A stretch of 61,450 nt of DNA, from the NCBI GenBank assembly GCA_030064845.1, contig JASJEC010000005.1, positions 1 to 61,450 of the forward strand, given 5' to 3'. The notes under the pieces were generated by a model. The model was not told where the DNA came from. It did no database searches and saw only the letters and a list, made by a program, of their open reading frames with translations. Every line of letters begins with the position of its first letter. Position 1 is the stretch's first letter. The translations under genes and the position numbers were made by a program. Source of the DNA: Kiloniellales bacterium. Its GTDB lineage: Bacteria > Pseudomonadota > Alphaproteobacteria > Kiloniellales > JAKSDN01. Below, one piece after another: positions 7,659 to 15,562 of this stretch.

Positions 7659-8513
7659 ATGGCCTTGAACCAGAGAGAGAAGGCCCGGAGGTTTCTCGCG
7701 CTTCACGGCGAGCCGGGCGCCTTCGTCATGCCGAACGCCTGGGACGCCGGCAGCGCCCTGCTGCTGGCGGCCGAGGGCTTCCCGGCGGTTGCTACGACCA
7801 GCGCCGGCGTCGCCTTCGCCCGGGGCCTGCCGGACTACCAGGACCGGATCGACCGGGACGAGATGCTGGCGGTCTGCCGGGCCATCGCCGACGCGGTCGA
7901 CCTGCCGGTCAGCGGCGATCTGGAGGCGGGCTACGGCGAGGCGCCGGAAGCCGTGGCCGAGACCATCCGGCGCTCGGTCGCCGCCGGCCTGGTCGGCGGC
8001 AGCATCGAGGACCACAGCGGCGACCCGGACCGGCCGCTCTACGACCGCGTCCTGGCTGTCGAGCGGATCCGCGCGGCCAAGGAGGCGGCCGCCGCCTCGG
8101 GAATCCCCTACGTGCTGACGGCCCGGGCCGAGTGCTACCTGGTCGGCCACCCCGATCCGCTGGCCGAGTCCATTGCCCGCTGCAACCTCTACCGCGAGGC
8201 CGGCGCGGACTGCCTCTATGCGGCCGGGGTCAGCGATCCGGAGGAGATCGCCACGCTGGCGCGGGAGATCGACGGGCCGCTCAACGTGGTCATGGGCCTG
8301 GCCGGCGCGGCCCTGACCGTGCGCGAGCTGGCCGACCTGGGGGTCAAGCGGATCAGCGTCGGCGGCAGCCTGGCCCGCCTCGCCCTCGGCGCCCTGCGCC
8401 GCGCGGCCCGGGAAATCGCCAAGGACGGCCGCTTCACCTACGCCGCCGAGGCCATCCCCGACGCCGAGCTGACCGCCTTCTTCAGCGGGCGGGAGGCCCA
8501 AGAAGCCCCGTGA
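7659..8513 (+). CDS. Isocitrate lyase/PEP mutase family protein
   Basis: 284-aa cytoplasmic enzyme of the isocitrate lyase/phosphoenolpyruvate mutase superfamily, a TIM-barrel fold that makes or breaks C-C or P-C bonds next to a carboxylate using Mg2+. Recognisable elements are the N-terminal FVMPNAWDAGSA, TTSAGVAFARG, the metal-binding DLEAGYG near residue 88 and SIEDHSG near 118. The KKCGH active-site loop of true isocitrate lyases is not seen, so the reaction is more likely that of an oxaloacetate- or carboxyphosphonoenolpyruvate-type relative; substrate unknown. ATG 7659 was chosen over an upstream TTG because GGAAGGAGG ends 5 nt before it. Its stop overlaps the GTG of the following GNAT gene. 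Confidence 0.85.
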   Translation: MALNQREKARRFLALHGEPGAFVMPNAWDAGSALLLAAEGFPAVATTSAGVAFARGLPDYQDRIDRDEMLAVCRAIADAVDLPVSGDLEAGYGEAPEAVAETIRRSVAAGLVGGSIEDHSGDPDRPLYDRVLAVERIRAAKEAAAASGIPYVLTARAECYLVGHPDPLAESIARCNLYREAGADCLYAAGVSDPEEIATLAREIDGPLNVVMGLAGAALTVRELADLGVKRISVGGSLARLALGALRRAAREIAKDGRFTYAAEAIPDAELTAFFSGREAQEAP

Positions 8514-9037
8514 CGGAGGACGTCGAGATCCGCGAGAGCGTGGCGGGCGACCGGGCTGCGATCGAGGCGCTCTATCCCCAGGCCTTCCCCGACGAGGACC
8601 TGGTGCCCCTGGTGCGCGCACTGCTGGAAGAAGGGCCGGCCGTGCTCTCCCTCGTGGCGGCGACCGGGTCGGGGCCCGCGGGGCACGTGCTCTTCACCCG
8701 CTGCGGTCTCGACGGAAGCCCGGGCGCGGCCGCGCTTCTGGCGCCGCTTTGCGTCGCGCCCGCACGGCAGCGCCAGGGCATTGGCAGCGCGCTTGCCCGC
8801 GCCGGCATGAAGCGGCTCGAGAACGAGGGTGTGGCCCAGGTCTTCGTGCTGGGCGACCCCGCCTACTATGGCCGCCTTGGGTTTCAGCCCGAGGCGAACG
8901 TCGCACCGCCCTATCCCCTGCCGGCCGAGTGGCGGACGGCCTGGCAGTCGACGTGCTTGAAGGGTGGAGCGCCCGCCCCGGGCGGCCGGCTCCTGTTGCC
9001 CGAGGCATGGCTCCGGCCGGAGCTCTGGGCACCGTAA
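8510..9037 (+). CDS. GNAT family N-acetyltransferase
   Basis: 175-aa acetyltransferase of the YhbS-like GNAT group. The acetyl-CoA binding segment is LCVAPARQRQGIGSAL near residues 83-98, followed by the VLGDPAYYGRLGFQPE segment typical of this subgroup. The GTG start overlaps the TGA of the preceding lyase-like gene (GTGA), so the two are translationally coupled and probably act together. The acceptor substrate cannot be read from sequence. The upstream in-frame extension runs through the lyase gene in another frame and is not coding. Confidence 0.85.
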   Translation: MTEDVEIRESVAGDRAAIEALYPQAFPDEDLVPLVRALLEEGPAVLSLVAATGSGPAGHVLFTRCGLDGSPGAAALLAPLCVAPARQRQGIGSALARAGMKRLENEGVAQVFVLGDPAYYGRLGFQPEANVAPPYPLPAEWRTAWQSTCLKGGAPAPGGRLLLPEAWLRPELWAP

Positions 9038-9082
9038 CGCAGCCGAGCTGCGGGAAGGTCAGTCCCAGTTTTCGCTTAGAGC

Positions 9083-9169
9083 TGGTGCGGGCGGCCGGAC
9101 TCGAACCGGCATGGGCCGAAGCCCGAGGGATTTTAAGTCCCTTGCGTCTACCAATTCCGCCACGCCCGC
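9083..9169 (-). tRNA. tRNA-Leu (anticodon UAA)
   Basis: 87 nt including an encoded CCA. The acceptor stem GCGGGCG pairs perfectly with CGCCCGC, followed by discriminator A and CCA. The anticodon arm AGGGA-CTTAAAA-TCCCT gives anticodon UAA; a class II long variable arm (CGGGCTTCGGCCC) and GGTTCGAGTCC T-loop confirm leucine. It reads UUA and wobble UUG, rare codons in this GC-rich genome. The neighbour past its 3' side is the GNAT gene; the 184-aa orphan gene lies upstream of its 5' end. Confidence 0.97.
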
Positions 9170-9253
9170 CGAGGCCGGGACGGCGCCAGAGGGCACTTTT
9201 GCCTCAGCCGCCGGGTCCGTGCAACAACCGGCCTCGGCCCGGCTCCGGGCCGG

Positions 9254-9808
9254 TCAGCGGCCACCGCCGTTCTCTATCCGCCGAACGTTCTCCAGATAGT
9301 CCGTATTCCCGACGCCGATCTGGCCCCAAACGGGAAATCGTTCGCCCTTTAGGTCGTACTGCGGGTCCGCCTGCCAGAGCGTCAGAATCTGATTGGGCAG
9401 GAGCAGCTCATCCGCATCGTAGGCGAGGTCTTCAAGTCCGTATCTCCGTTTCAGCTGCTCGAACAGGTCTTCGGCGGAAACGCCGAAGACATCCAGACCA
9501 TGTAGCAGGACCCGGATCTCGCCATGGGGGGCGATGCCGATGAAGCTCGCCCGATCGCTCTGGTCGAACTCGACGGACAAGCTGTTGTCCAAGTAGGCGT
9601 GCGAGTGGGAAAGGCCCTCGGGCGGATCTATGCCGAGTTTTCTGAGCAGGCCGGCTTCGTCCTTGACCGAACTCGGCTCTTGGCCGAGCGACTTCATGAC
9701 CTCTCGAACCTCGTCCGAGGTCATATCGAGGCGGAGCGGAAGAAGCCCTACCCGGGGCTCGATCTCGAACTCGAGCCGCTTGTCGCGCTTGAAGTATTTT
9801 CCGAGCAT
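9254..9808 (-). CDS. Hypothetical protein, 184 aa
   Basis: I do not recognise the family. The protein is soluble-looking, without signal peptide or membrane segment, acidic in its second half and rich in short helices and strands; residues ~25-45 read TSDEVREVMKSLG, and the C-terminus ends YLENVRRIENGGGR. The compact size, single-gene setting next to a tRNA and lower GC than its neighbours would fit an orphan immunity-type or accessory protein acquired by transfer, but no motif proves this. No good ribosome-binding site precedes the ATG. Codon pattern supports coding. Confidence 0.6.
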   Translation of the reverse strand: MLGKYFKRDKRLEFEIEPRVGLLPLRLDMTSDEVREVMKSLGQEPSSVKDEAGLLRKLGIDPPEGLSHSHAYLDNSLSVEFDQSDRASFIGIAPHGEIRVLLHGLDVFGVSAEDLFEQLKRRYGLEDLAYDADELLLPNQILTLWQADPQYDLKGERFPVWGQIGVGNTDYLENVRRIENGGGR

Positions 9809-10003
9809 CGTGCTTCGAAACGGCCTTTCGTGCCGCGAGGCGGGAGGGGAATGGCACGGTCGCCCAGGTTCCCGCTAGAGCGTTGAGGCGAAAGAGTATC
9901 CGCGCCCGTCTAACGGCCCCTTAACGGTCGCTGCAACCGCCCTTGGCCCGGTCGCCGGGTTGCGCGCTAAGATGGGCCGGCAACACCAGGGGAGGGCGCG
10001 CTC

Positions 10004-10804
<801 letters not shown>

Positions 10805-10817
10805 GGGGGCCTAGTCG

Positions 10818-10921
10818 CCACCATCACCCTTCGACAAGCTCAGGGTGAGGGGAAAGTGTTTCCAGAACATGCCCTCATCCGCACTTAACGCCGGGTTGCG
10901 CCCCCTGTCGAAGGATGACCG
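10818..10921. repeat. Dispersed palindromic repeat, copy B1 (diverged)
   Basis: Contains CACCCTTCGACAAGCTCAGG (at ~10827) and, about 75 bp on, the partial inverse CTGTCGAAGGATGACC. Copies B2 (13859-13980) and B3 (15421-15559) carry the full pair of inverted motifs. In B1 the second arm has been replaced or diverged. It fills the gap between the SDR gene and the convergent 147-aa gene. Confidence 0.75.
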
Positions 10922-10951
10922 AGCGCAGGAATTTCCCGGTCTTATGCTTGG

Positions 10952-11395
10952 CTAGAGGATGGGATCCTCCACCTCACGGTACCCTGGTATAGAGGATATA
11001 CCGGGCGGCTCCACGTTGACCTGCACACCGAGTCGAAGGTAGGGGGACCGACGGTACGTCTCCTCATCTTCGAAGACGACGTAGCCCTTCGGGTCGCAGA
11101 ATGCGGCTGGGAACTTGGTCAAATGCTCGTAGTAGTGACCATCACGATGAAAGCGGGCTTGGAGTACGGGTATTTTCCACCTCCTGATTAACTCATTGCC
11201 CCTAATAAGCGGGGCACGCCGCCCTGAAATCTTCCTAGTTCCCTTGCCGAGTGGTTGTCCTAACGGCTCCTCCTCGCTCGCGTCATCGAGCCCGGCGATC
11301 CGCCTCAACACGGAGTTAGGTGTATCTTCGAAGGGCACGGCCTGACCTTTGAGCCAATCGTACACCTCGTCATCAACTCGAATTGTAGGGCTCAT
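10952..11395 (-). CDS. Small putative DNA-binding protein with RHH-like N-terminus, 147 aa
   Basis: The first ~35 residues (TIRVDDEVYDWLKGQA... NSVLRRIAGL) have the strand-helix-helix layout of ribbon-helix-helix proteins and resemble the SeqA N-terminal type. A basic linker (KGTRKISGRRAP) leads to a C-terminal part with YEHLTKFPAAFCDPKGYVVF and a 'YLRLGVQVNV' strand; I recall similar 'FPA..FD..GYV.F' segments in restriction-associated proteins but cannot prove a function. Expression looks autoregulated: a palindrome at 11400-11437 overlaps the promoter and ends 5 nt before the ATG. It is an isolated gene of lower GC, which suggests transfer. Confidence 0.65.
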   Translation of the reverse strand: MSPTIRVDDEVYDWLKGQAVPFEDTPNSVLRRIAGLDDASEEEPLGQPLGKGTRKISGRRAPLIRGNELIRRWKIPVLQARFHRDGHYYEHLTKFPAAFCDPKGYVVFEDEETYRRSPYLRLGVQVNVEPPGISSIPGYREVEDPIL

Positions 11396-11399
11396 CTCT

Positions 11400-11437
11400 C
11401 TATGTTCCTTATGTCACTATGTAACATAGGAACATAG
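11400..11437 (-). promoter_or_regulatory. Imperfect palindromic operator in front of the 147-aa gene
   Basis: A 38-bp imperfect palindrome: CTATGTTCCT at one end and AGGAACATAG at the other, with TATGT/ACATA continuing inward around a short centre. It covers the -10 region, the transcription start and the ribosome-binding region of the gene at 10952-11395 and stops 5 nt before its ATG. This is the usual place for an autorepressor site. Confidence 0.65.
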
Positions 11438-11461
11438 TAGGATGGAGATTGCCCTTGTCAA
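11434..11461 (-). promoter_or_regulatory. Sigma-70-type promoter of the 147-aa gene
   Basis: On the minus strand TTGACA (11461-11456) is followed after 16 bp by TACTAT (11439-11434). This is a near-consensus sigma-70 promoter in an otherwise GC-rich region, and the -10 overlaps the palindrome at 11400-11437. Confidence 0.7.
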
Positions 11462-11488
11462 ATTTTTCTTCCCTCGCGCTGCAGCCTG

Positions 11489-12559
11489 CTAACGCCCCTT
11501 CTCCGCGCTTTCCCCCGTGACGCGGCGGAACAGGCCGGGGGCGAAGACCACGATGACGAAGATCCGGACCAGGTGGTGGGTCGCCACGAAGGCGGCGTCG
11601 AGCGAGAGCGCGAGGGCGATCAGGCTCATCTCCGCAAGGCCGCCGGGCGCGTAGGCCAGGACCAGCGCCGGCAGGGGCAGGCCGGTCACGGCGTTGAGCG
11701 CGAGGGAGAAGGCGAGGGTGACGGCGACCAGGATCACCGTCACGCCGGCCGCGTGCAGGATCGTGCGGCGGACCAGGGAGAGCTCGGTGCCCGCGAAGCG
11801 GCAGCCGATCGAGCTGCCGACCACGACCTGGGAGACGGCGACCAGCAGGTCCGGCGGCTTGGCGTCGGTCAGCCCGCCGAGATGGGCCGCCGCGCTCAGC
11901 ACCATGGGCCCGACGATGGCCGCGGCCGGCACCTTGAGCAGCCGCGCGCCAACGAAGCCCAGGACGCCGCAGGCGGTCAGGACGGCGAGGTCCCAGGGCG
12001 CCATGGCCAGCAGGTCCGGTCCCGCGGCCGGCCGGTCGCCGGCCTGGTAGCCGAGGAACAGCTGGAAGGCGAAGGGCAGGGTGAGGACGACCAGCAGCAC
12101 CCGCGAGGCGTGGACCAGGGAAATGATCCGCGGGTCGCCGCCGAAGGCGCCGCCCATCAGGATCATCTCCGAGAGCCCGCCGGGCGTGGCGGCGAAGTAG
12201 GCGGTCGGCCGGTCGTAGCCGGCGACCCGGCGGAAATAGAGCATGCCGGCGGCGCCGGCCGCCACGGTGTAGCCGAGCAGCGCGCCCAGGCTGAGCGCCC
12301 ACTCGCCCAGGCGATCCAGGATCTCGGGCGTGAAGCCGCTGCCCAGCATGACGCCGAGCACGGCCACCATGACCGAGCGCAGGGTCCAGGAGAGCGCGAC
12401 CGGCGCGCCGGCGATGGCGGCGACCGTGGTCGCCGTCATGGCGCCGATCATCCAGGCGAGCGGCAGCTGCAGGAGGTGGGCGCCCCAGCCGCCGAGCGCG
12501 CCGATTGCGAGCGCCAGGAGGACTCTGAGGCCCTGGGGGAAGCGGGCACGGGGCGTCAG
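11489..12559 (-). CDS. AbrB-family membrane protein (AbrB duplication), probable CTG start
   Basis: An integral membrane protein of the family annotated 'AbrB family transcriptional regulator' or 'ammonia monooxygenase', with repeated helices carrying PGGLSEM (first half) and PGGLAEMSLIAL (second half). Its biochemical function is unsettled; transport or regulation has been proposed for the family. The first ATG (12451) gives 320 aa but starts inside the conserved first helix. In-frame upstream codons read LLALAIGALGGWGAHLLQLP, the normal N-terminus, and no ATG, GTG or TTG occurs there. CTG at 12559-12557 overlaps the argE stop (CTGA), so I give that start (356 aa). If CTG is not used, the product is N-truncated. 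Confidence 0.8.
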   Translation of the reverse strand: MTPRARFPQGLRVLLALAIGALGGWGAHLLQLPLAWMIGAMTATTVAAIAGAPVALSWTLRSVMVAVLGVMLGSGFTPEILDRLGEWALSLGALLGYTVAAGAAGMLYFRRVAGYDRPTAYFAATPGGLSEMILMGGAFGGDPRIISLVHASRVLLVVLTLPFAFQLFLGYQAGDRPAAGPDLLAMAPWDLAVLTACGVLGFVGARLLKVPAAAIVGPMVLSAAAHLGGLTDAKPPDLLVAVSQVVVGSSIGCRFAGTELSLVRRTILHAAGVTVILVAVTLAFSLALNAVTGLPLPALVLAYAPGGLAEMSLIALALSLDAAFVATHHLVRIFVIVVFAPGLFRRVTGESAEKGR

Positions 12560-13728
12560 GCGGAGACCCGGTCGAGCAGCCGGTCGATGAAGCGCTCGCA
12601 GAGCGCGACCTGCTCCAGGGCGATGTATTCGTCGGGCTTGTGGGCCTGCTCGATCGAGCCCGGGCCGCAGACCACGGTCGGGATGCCGCTGTCGCTGAAC
12701 AGCCCGGCCTCGGTGCCGAAGGAGATCTTGCCGGTGTCGTTGCTGCCGCTGAGCGCCTTGGCCAGGGTCACCACATCGGCGTCGCCGGCGGTCGCCAGTC
12801 CGGGAAAGGCCGAGATCTCGTCCCAGGAGAAGCCGGCGGCGGGATCGATCTCCTTCATGGCCGGCTCGACCTCGCCGTGGGCGAAGGCCTTGACCTCGGC
12901 CAGCAGCGCCTCGGGGTCGTCCTCGGGCAGGTTGCGGAACTCGAACTCGAAGTCGCAGGCCCCCGGAATAATGTTGAGCTGCGTACCACCCTGGATCAGC
13001 CCGGTGTGCACCGTGGTGTAGGGCACGTCGAAGTCTTGGTCGAAGGGCCCGTCCTCGGCCTTGCGCCGTGCCAGCCGGCTCAGGAAGGCCACCACCTCGG
13101 CGGCCGCGTTGATGGCGTTCACCCCCTGGGGCGCCAGCGAGGAGTGCGCCTCGAGGCCGCGCACGCTGCAGCGCTGGGACAGCTTGCCCTTGTGCGCCGT
13201 GACCACCTTCATGCTGGTCGGCTCGCCGATGATGCAGGCCGCCGGCCGGATCTCCTGGCGCGACAGGAAGGCGATCAGGCTGCGCACGCCGAGGCAGCCG
13301 ACCTCCTCGTCGTAGGACAGACAGAGGTGGATCGGCGTCGCCAGGTCGCGGGCCAGGAACTGGGGCACCTTGGCCAGCACCACGGCGATGAAGCCCTTCA
13401 TGTCGCAGGTGCCGCGGCCGTAGAGCCGCTCGCCGCGCTCCTCGATCTTCCAGGGGTCGCTCGACCAGTCCTGGCCGTCCACCGGCACCACGTCGGTATG
13501 GCCCGAGAGCGCAATGCCGGGGCGGTCGGTCGGCCCCAGGGTGGCGTAGAGGTTGGCCTTCTGGCCGCCCTCGTCGTGGAACAGCTGGCTCGCGACGCCG
13601 TGGCCCTGCAGATAGTCCCGGACGTCGTGGATCAGCTCGAGGTTGGAGTTGCGGCTGGTGGTGTCGAAGGCCACCAGCCGTTCGATCATGGCGCGGGATT
13701 CGGGGCTTACGGGGGCGTCGTCCGACAA
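12556..13728 (-). CDS. argE: Acetylornithine deacetylase
   Basis: 390-aa M20-family metallohydrolase that removes the acetyl group from N-acetylornithine in arginine synthesis. Zinc-site segments are visible: SGHTDVVPVDGQDW, GRGTCDMKGFIA, the catalytic Glu pair in YDEEVGC, IIGEPTS and the distal His in the C-terminal CGPGSIEQAHKPDEY. The family-typical opening IERLVAFDTTSRNSNL is present. I chose TTG at 13728 because GGAG lies 8 nt before it and it yields a usual length; an upstream ATG-type extension to 13812 has no family similarity. Succinyl-diaminopimelate desuccinylase is the alternative, less likely given the C-terminal motif. Confidence 0.9.
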   Translation of the reverse strand: MSDDAPVSPESRAMIERLVAFDTTSRNSNLELIHDVRDYLQGHGVASQLFHDEGGQKANLYATLGPTDRPGIALSGHTDVVPVDGQDWSSDPWKIEERGERLYGRGTCDMKGFIAVVLAKVPQFLARDLATPIHLCLSYDEEVGCLGVRSLIAFLSRQEIRPAACIIGEPTSMKVVTAHKGKLSQRCSVRGLEAHSSLAPQGVNAINAAAEVVAFLSRLARRKAEDGPFDQDFDVPYTTVHTGLIQGGTQLNIIPGACDFEFEFRNLPEDDPEALLAEVKAFAHGEVEPAMKEIDPAAGFSWDEISAFPGLATAGDADVVTLAKALSGSNDTGKISFGTEAGLFSDSGIPTVVCGPGSIEQAHKPDEYIALEQVALCERFIDRLLDRVSA

Positions 13729-13858
13729 ATCTGGTCTCCGGGTGTTGGCCGGGCAGGATGGCAGAGAGCGGCGCCGCGCACCAGCGTCACCGCTCGAGCA
13801 GATCGTGAGCAAACGGAATCGCCTTAGGCGACCCTGTGAAGCGCAACCGGCTTTAATA

Positions 13859-13980
13859 GGCTGTTGAGGAAGTGCTTAGCCGGCACCATCACCCTTCGAC
13901 AAGCTCAGGGTGAGGGCTATCTGTTTCAGACACTTGCCCTCATCCTGAGCTTGTCGAAGGATGACCGTGATCAAGGACTC
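13859..13980. repeat. Dispersed palindromic repeat, copy B2
   Basis: Holds CACCCTTCGACAAGCTCAGG at ~13890 and its inverse CCTGAGCTTGTCGAAGGATG about 50 bp on, separated by a spacer containing TTTCAGACACTT. The flanks (GGCTGTTGAGGAAGTGC on the left, GATCAAGGACTC on the right) also match the reverse complement of B3, so the unit is ~120-135 bp rather than only the hairpin. It lies in the 272-bp gap between argE and the LysR gene. Confidence 0.85.
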
Positions 13981-14000
13981 AGGAGTGTTTCAGCCGCCCG

Positions 14001-14906
14001 CTAGCGCGCGCCCTCCTGCCCGACCTCCTCGAGGAGCCAATCCCGGAACAGCCGCACCTTGGGCCTCTCGGCGCCGGCCGGCGGATAGACGATGAAGTAG
14101 CTGAAGTCGGCCGGCACGCTCGGTCCGAAGGGCTGGACCAGGCGCCCGGCCTCCAGGTCGTTGCCGGCCAGCGCGCGGCGGCCGAGCGCGACGCCTTCGC
14201 CCTCGATGGCCGCCTGCAGCATCATGCTCGAATCGGTGAAGCCGGGGCCCCGGCTGGCGTCGACGCCGGTGACTCCGGCGGCCTCGAGCCAGGCCGGCCA
14301 GTCCAGGTCGCTGGTCCTGGCGGTCGGGTCGTGCAGCAGGGTGTGGTGCCTGAGGTCGGTCGGCTGCTCGAGGGGCGGGCCAGACTCCAGGAGACTCGGA
14401 CTGCAGACCGGAAAGACCTCGTCGCCCATCATGGGGACGATCTCCAGGCCCGGATGGCGCCCCCGGCTGTAGCGGATCGCGATGTCGACCTCGTCGACCG
14501 TGAAGTCCACCAGGTTCTCCTTCGCGGAAACCAGGACGTCGATGTCCGGATGGCGCTGGCGGAAGCGCGACAGGCGCGGCAGGAGCCACTTGGCGGCGAA
14601 GGAGGGCAGGACGCTGACGGTCAGCGAGCCGGTCTCCTCCATGGACTTGAGGCGCGCGGTGGCCGCCGCCATCAGATCGAGCGCGTCGCGCAGGGGCGGC
14701 AGGTAGGCTTGGCCGGCATCGGTCAGCATGAGGCGGCGGTTGAGCCGCCGGAACAGCGGTGTGCCCAGGGTCTCCTCGAGCGCCTTGACCTGGTGGCTGA
14801 TCGCCGCCTGGGTCACGAAGAGCTCCTCGGCGGCCTTAGTGAATGAGAGGTGACGGGCCGCGGCTTCGAAGGCACGGAGCGCGTTGAGCGGCGGGAGACG
14901 GCGCAG
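14001..14906 (-). CDS. LysR family transcriptional regulator (GcvA-like), probable CTG start
   Basis: A LysR regulator of the GcvA type with an N-terminal winged HTH and a periplasmic-binding-like effector domain. The first standard start (GTG 14816) yields 271 aa and would begin in the middle of the HTH (TQAAISHQVKALE). Upstream in frame the sequence reads LPPLNALRAFEAAARHLSF, the standard N-terminus, back to a TAA stop with no ATG, GTG or TTG. A CTG at 14906-14904 sits where the Met normally is and has GAGG 5 nt upstream; that start gives 301 aa, the normal length. The alternative is an indel relative to an out-of-frame ATG at ~14925. Regulon unknown. Confidence 0.82.
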   Translation of the reverse strand: MRRLPPLNALRAFEAAARHLSFTKAAEELFVTQAAISHQVKALEETLGTPLFRRLNRRLMLTDAGQAYLPPLRDALDLMAAATARLKSMEETGSLTVSVLPSFAAKWLLPRLSRFRQRHPDIDVLVSAKENLVDFTVDEVDIAIRYSRGRHPGLEIVPMMGDEVFPVCSPSLLESGPPLEQPTDLRHHTLLHDPTARTSDLDWPAWLEAAGVTGVDASRGPGFTDSSMMLQAAIEGEGVALGRRALAGNDLEAGRLVQPFGPSVPADFSYFIVYPPAGAERPKVRLFRDWLLEEVGQEGAR

Positions 14907-15120
14907 GTCGGCCTCGCTCTTCCATTAGAAATTCTGATCCGACAGGTGAATTAACATCGTTTGTTCAGAGCGGCAAGGCGGGCCATTTTCCTATTCAGGA
15001 CGGCATCCCGTGAACCACCGGTTCCAACGTCAGTCGCAAGATCCGGGAAGACCCCACGACCCGCCGGACCTAGTCTGCCAAGACCAGAACGCTCGCAAGT
15101 TTCGGATGAGGAGAACTGAG

Positions 15121-15351
15121 ATGGAAAGAGCCAGCACCCAGACCGCCCCCGGCGCGGCCATTTTCGCCGGTGGGTCCCCGATCAGCCTCGTCGATCTGGC
15201 CTGGCGCCCCTTCGCCACCGTGCTCGCCTGGCAGGCTCGGATCAGCGAGCGCGCCCACATGAGGGCCCTCGACGACCGCCTGCTGAAGGACATGGGCCTG
15301 AGCCGCGCCGACGCCGAGCGGGAGGCCGCGAAGCCCTTCTGGCGGGCGTGA
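15121..15351 (+). CDS. DUF1127 domain-containing small protein
   Basis: 76 aa. The C-terminal half (RISERAHMRALDDRLLKDMGLSRADAEREAAKPFW) is the YjiS-like DUF1127 domain, with the signature RALDDRLLKDMGLSR. DUF1127 proteins are small arginine-rich proteins common in alphaproteobacteria; some bind RNA or influence phosphate and carbon metabolism. The ATG at 15121 was chosen because GAGGAG lies at 15108-15113; the frame is open further upstream without similarity. Confidence 0.9.
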   Translation: MERASTQTAPGAAIFAGGSPISLVDLAWRPFATVLAWQARISERAHMRALDDRLLKDMGLSRADAEREAAKPFWRA

Positions 15352-15420
15352 CGCACGCCACTGTCATGGCCGGATCCCGTCCGGCCATGACATCAGGTTC
15401 GACAAAAGAAGAGGCTGGCA

Positions 15421-15559
15421 GGCTGATGAAAAGCCTAGAGCCCTTGATCACAGTCATCCTTCGACCAGGCTCAGGATGAGGGTAAGTGCCTGAGACATTT
15501 CGCCCTCACCCTGAGCTTGTCGAAGGGTGATGGTCCCCACTGAGCACTTTTTCAGCAGC
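15421..15559. repeat. Dispersed palindromic repeat, copy B3 (inverted relative to B2)
   Basis: Carries CATCCTTCGACCAGGCTCAGG and, ~35 bp on, CACCCTGAGCTTGTCGAAGG. Its reverse complement aligns with B2 along the hairpins and both flanks (CTGCTGAAAAAGTGCTCAG against CTGTTGAGGAAGTGCTTAG), fixing the size of the unit. It lies between the DUF1127 gene and the 3' end of nadK. Confidence 0.85.
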
Positions 15560-15562
15560 TGG

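Noticed and set aside
9083-9169. Integrase attachment site at the tRNA-Leu 3' end
   Set aside because: I saw no duplicated tRNA 3' segment nearby and no integrase gene in the window.
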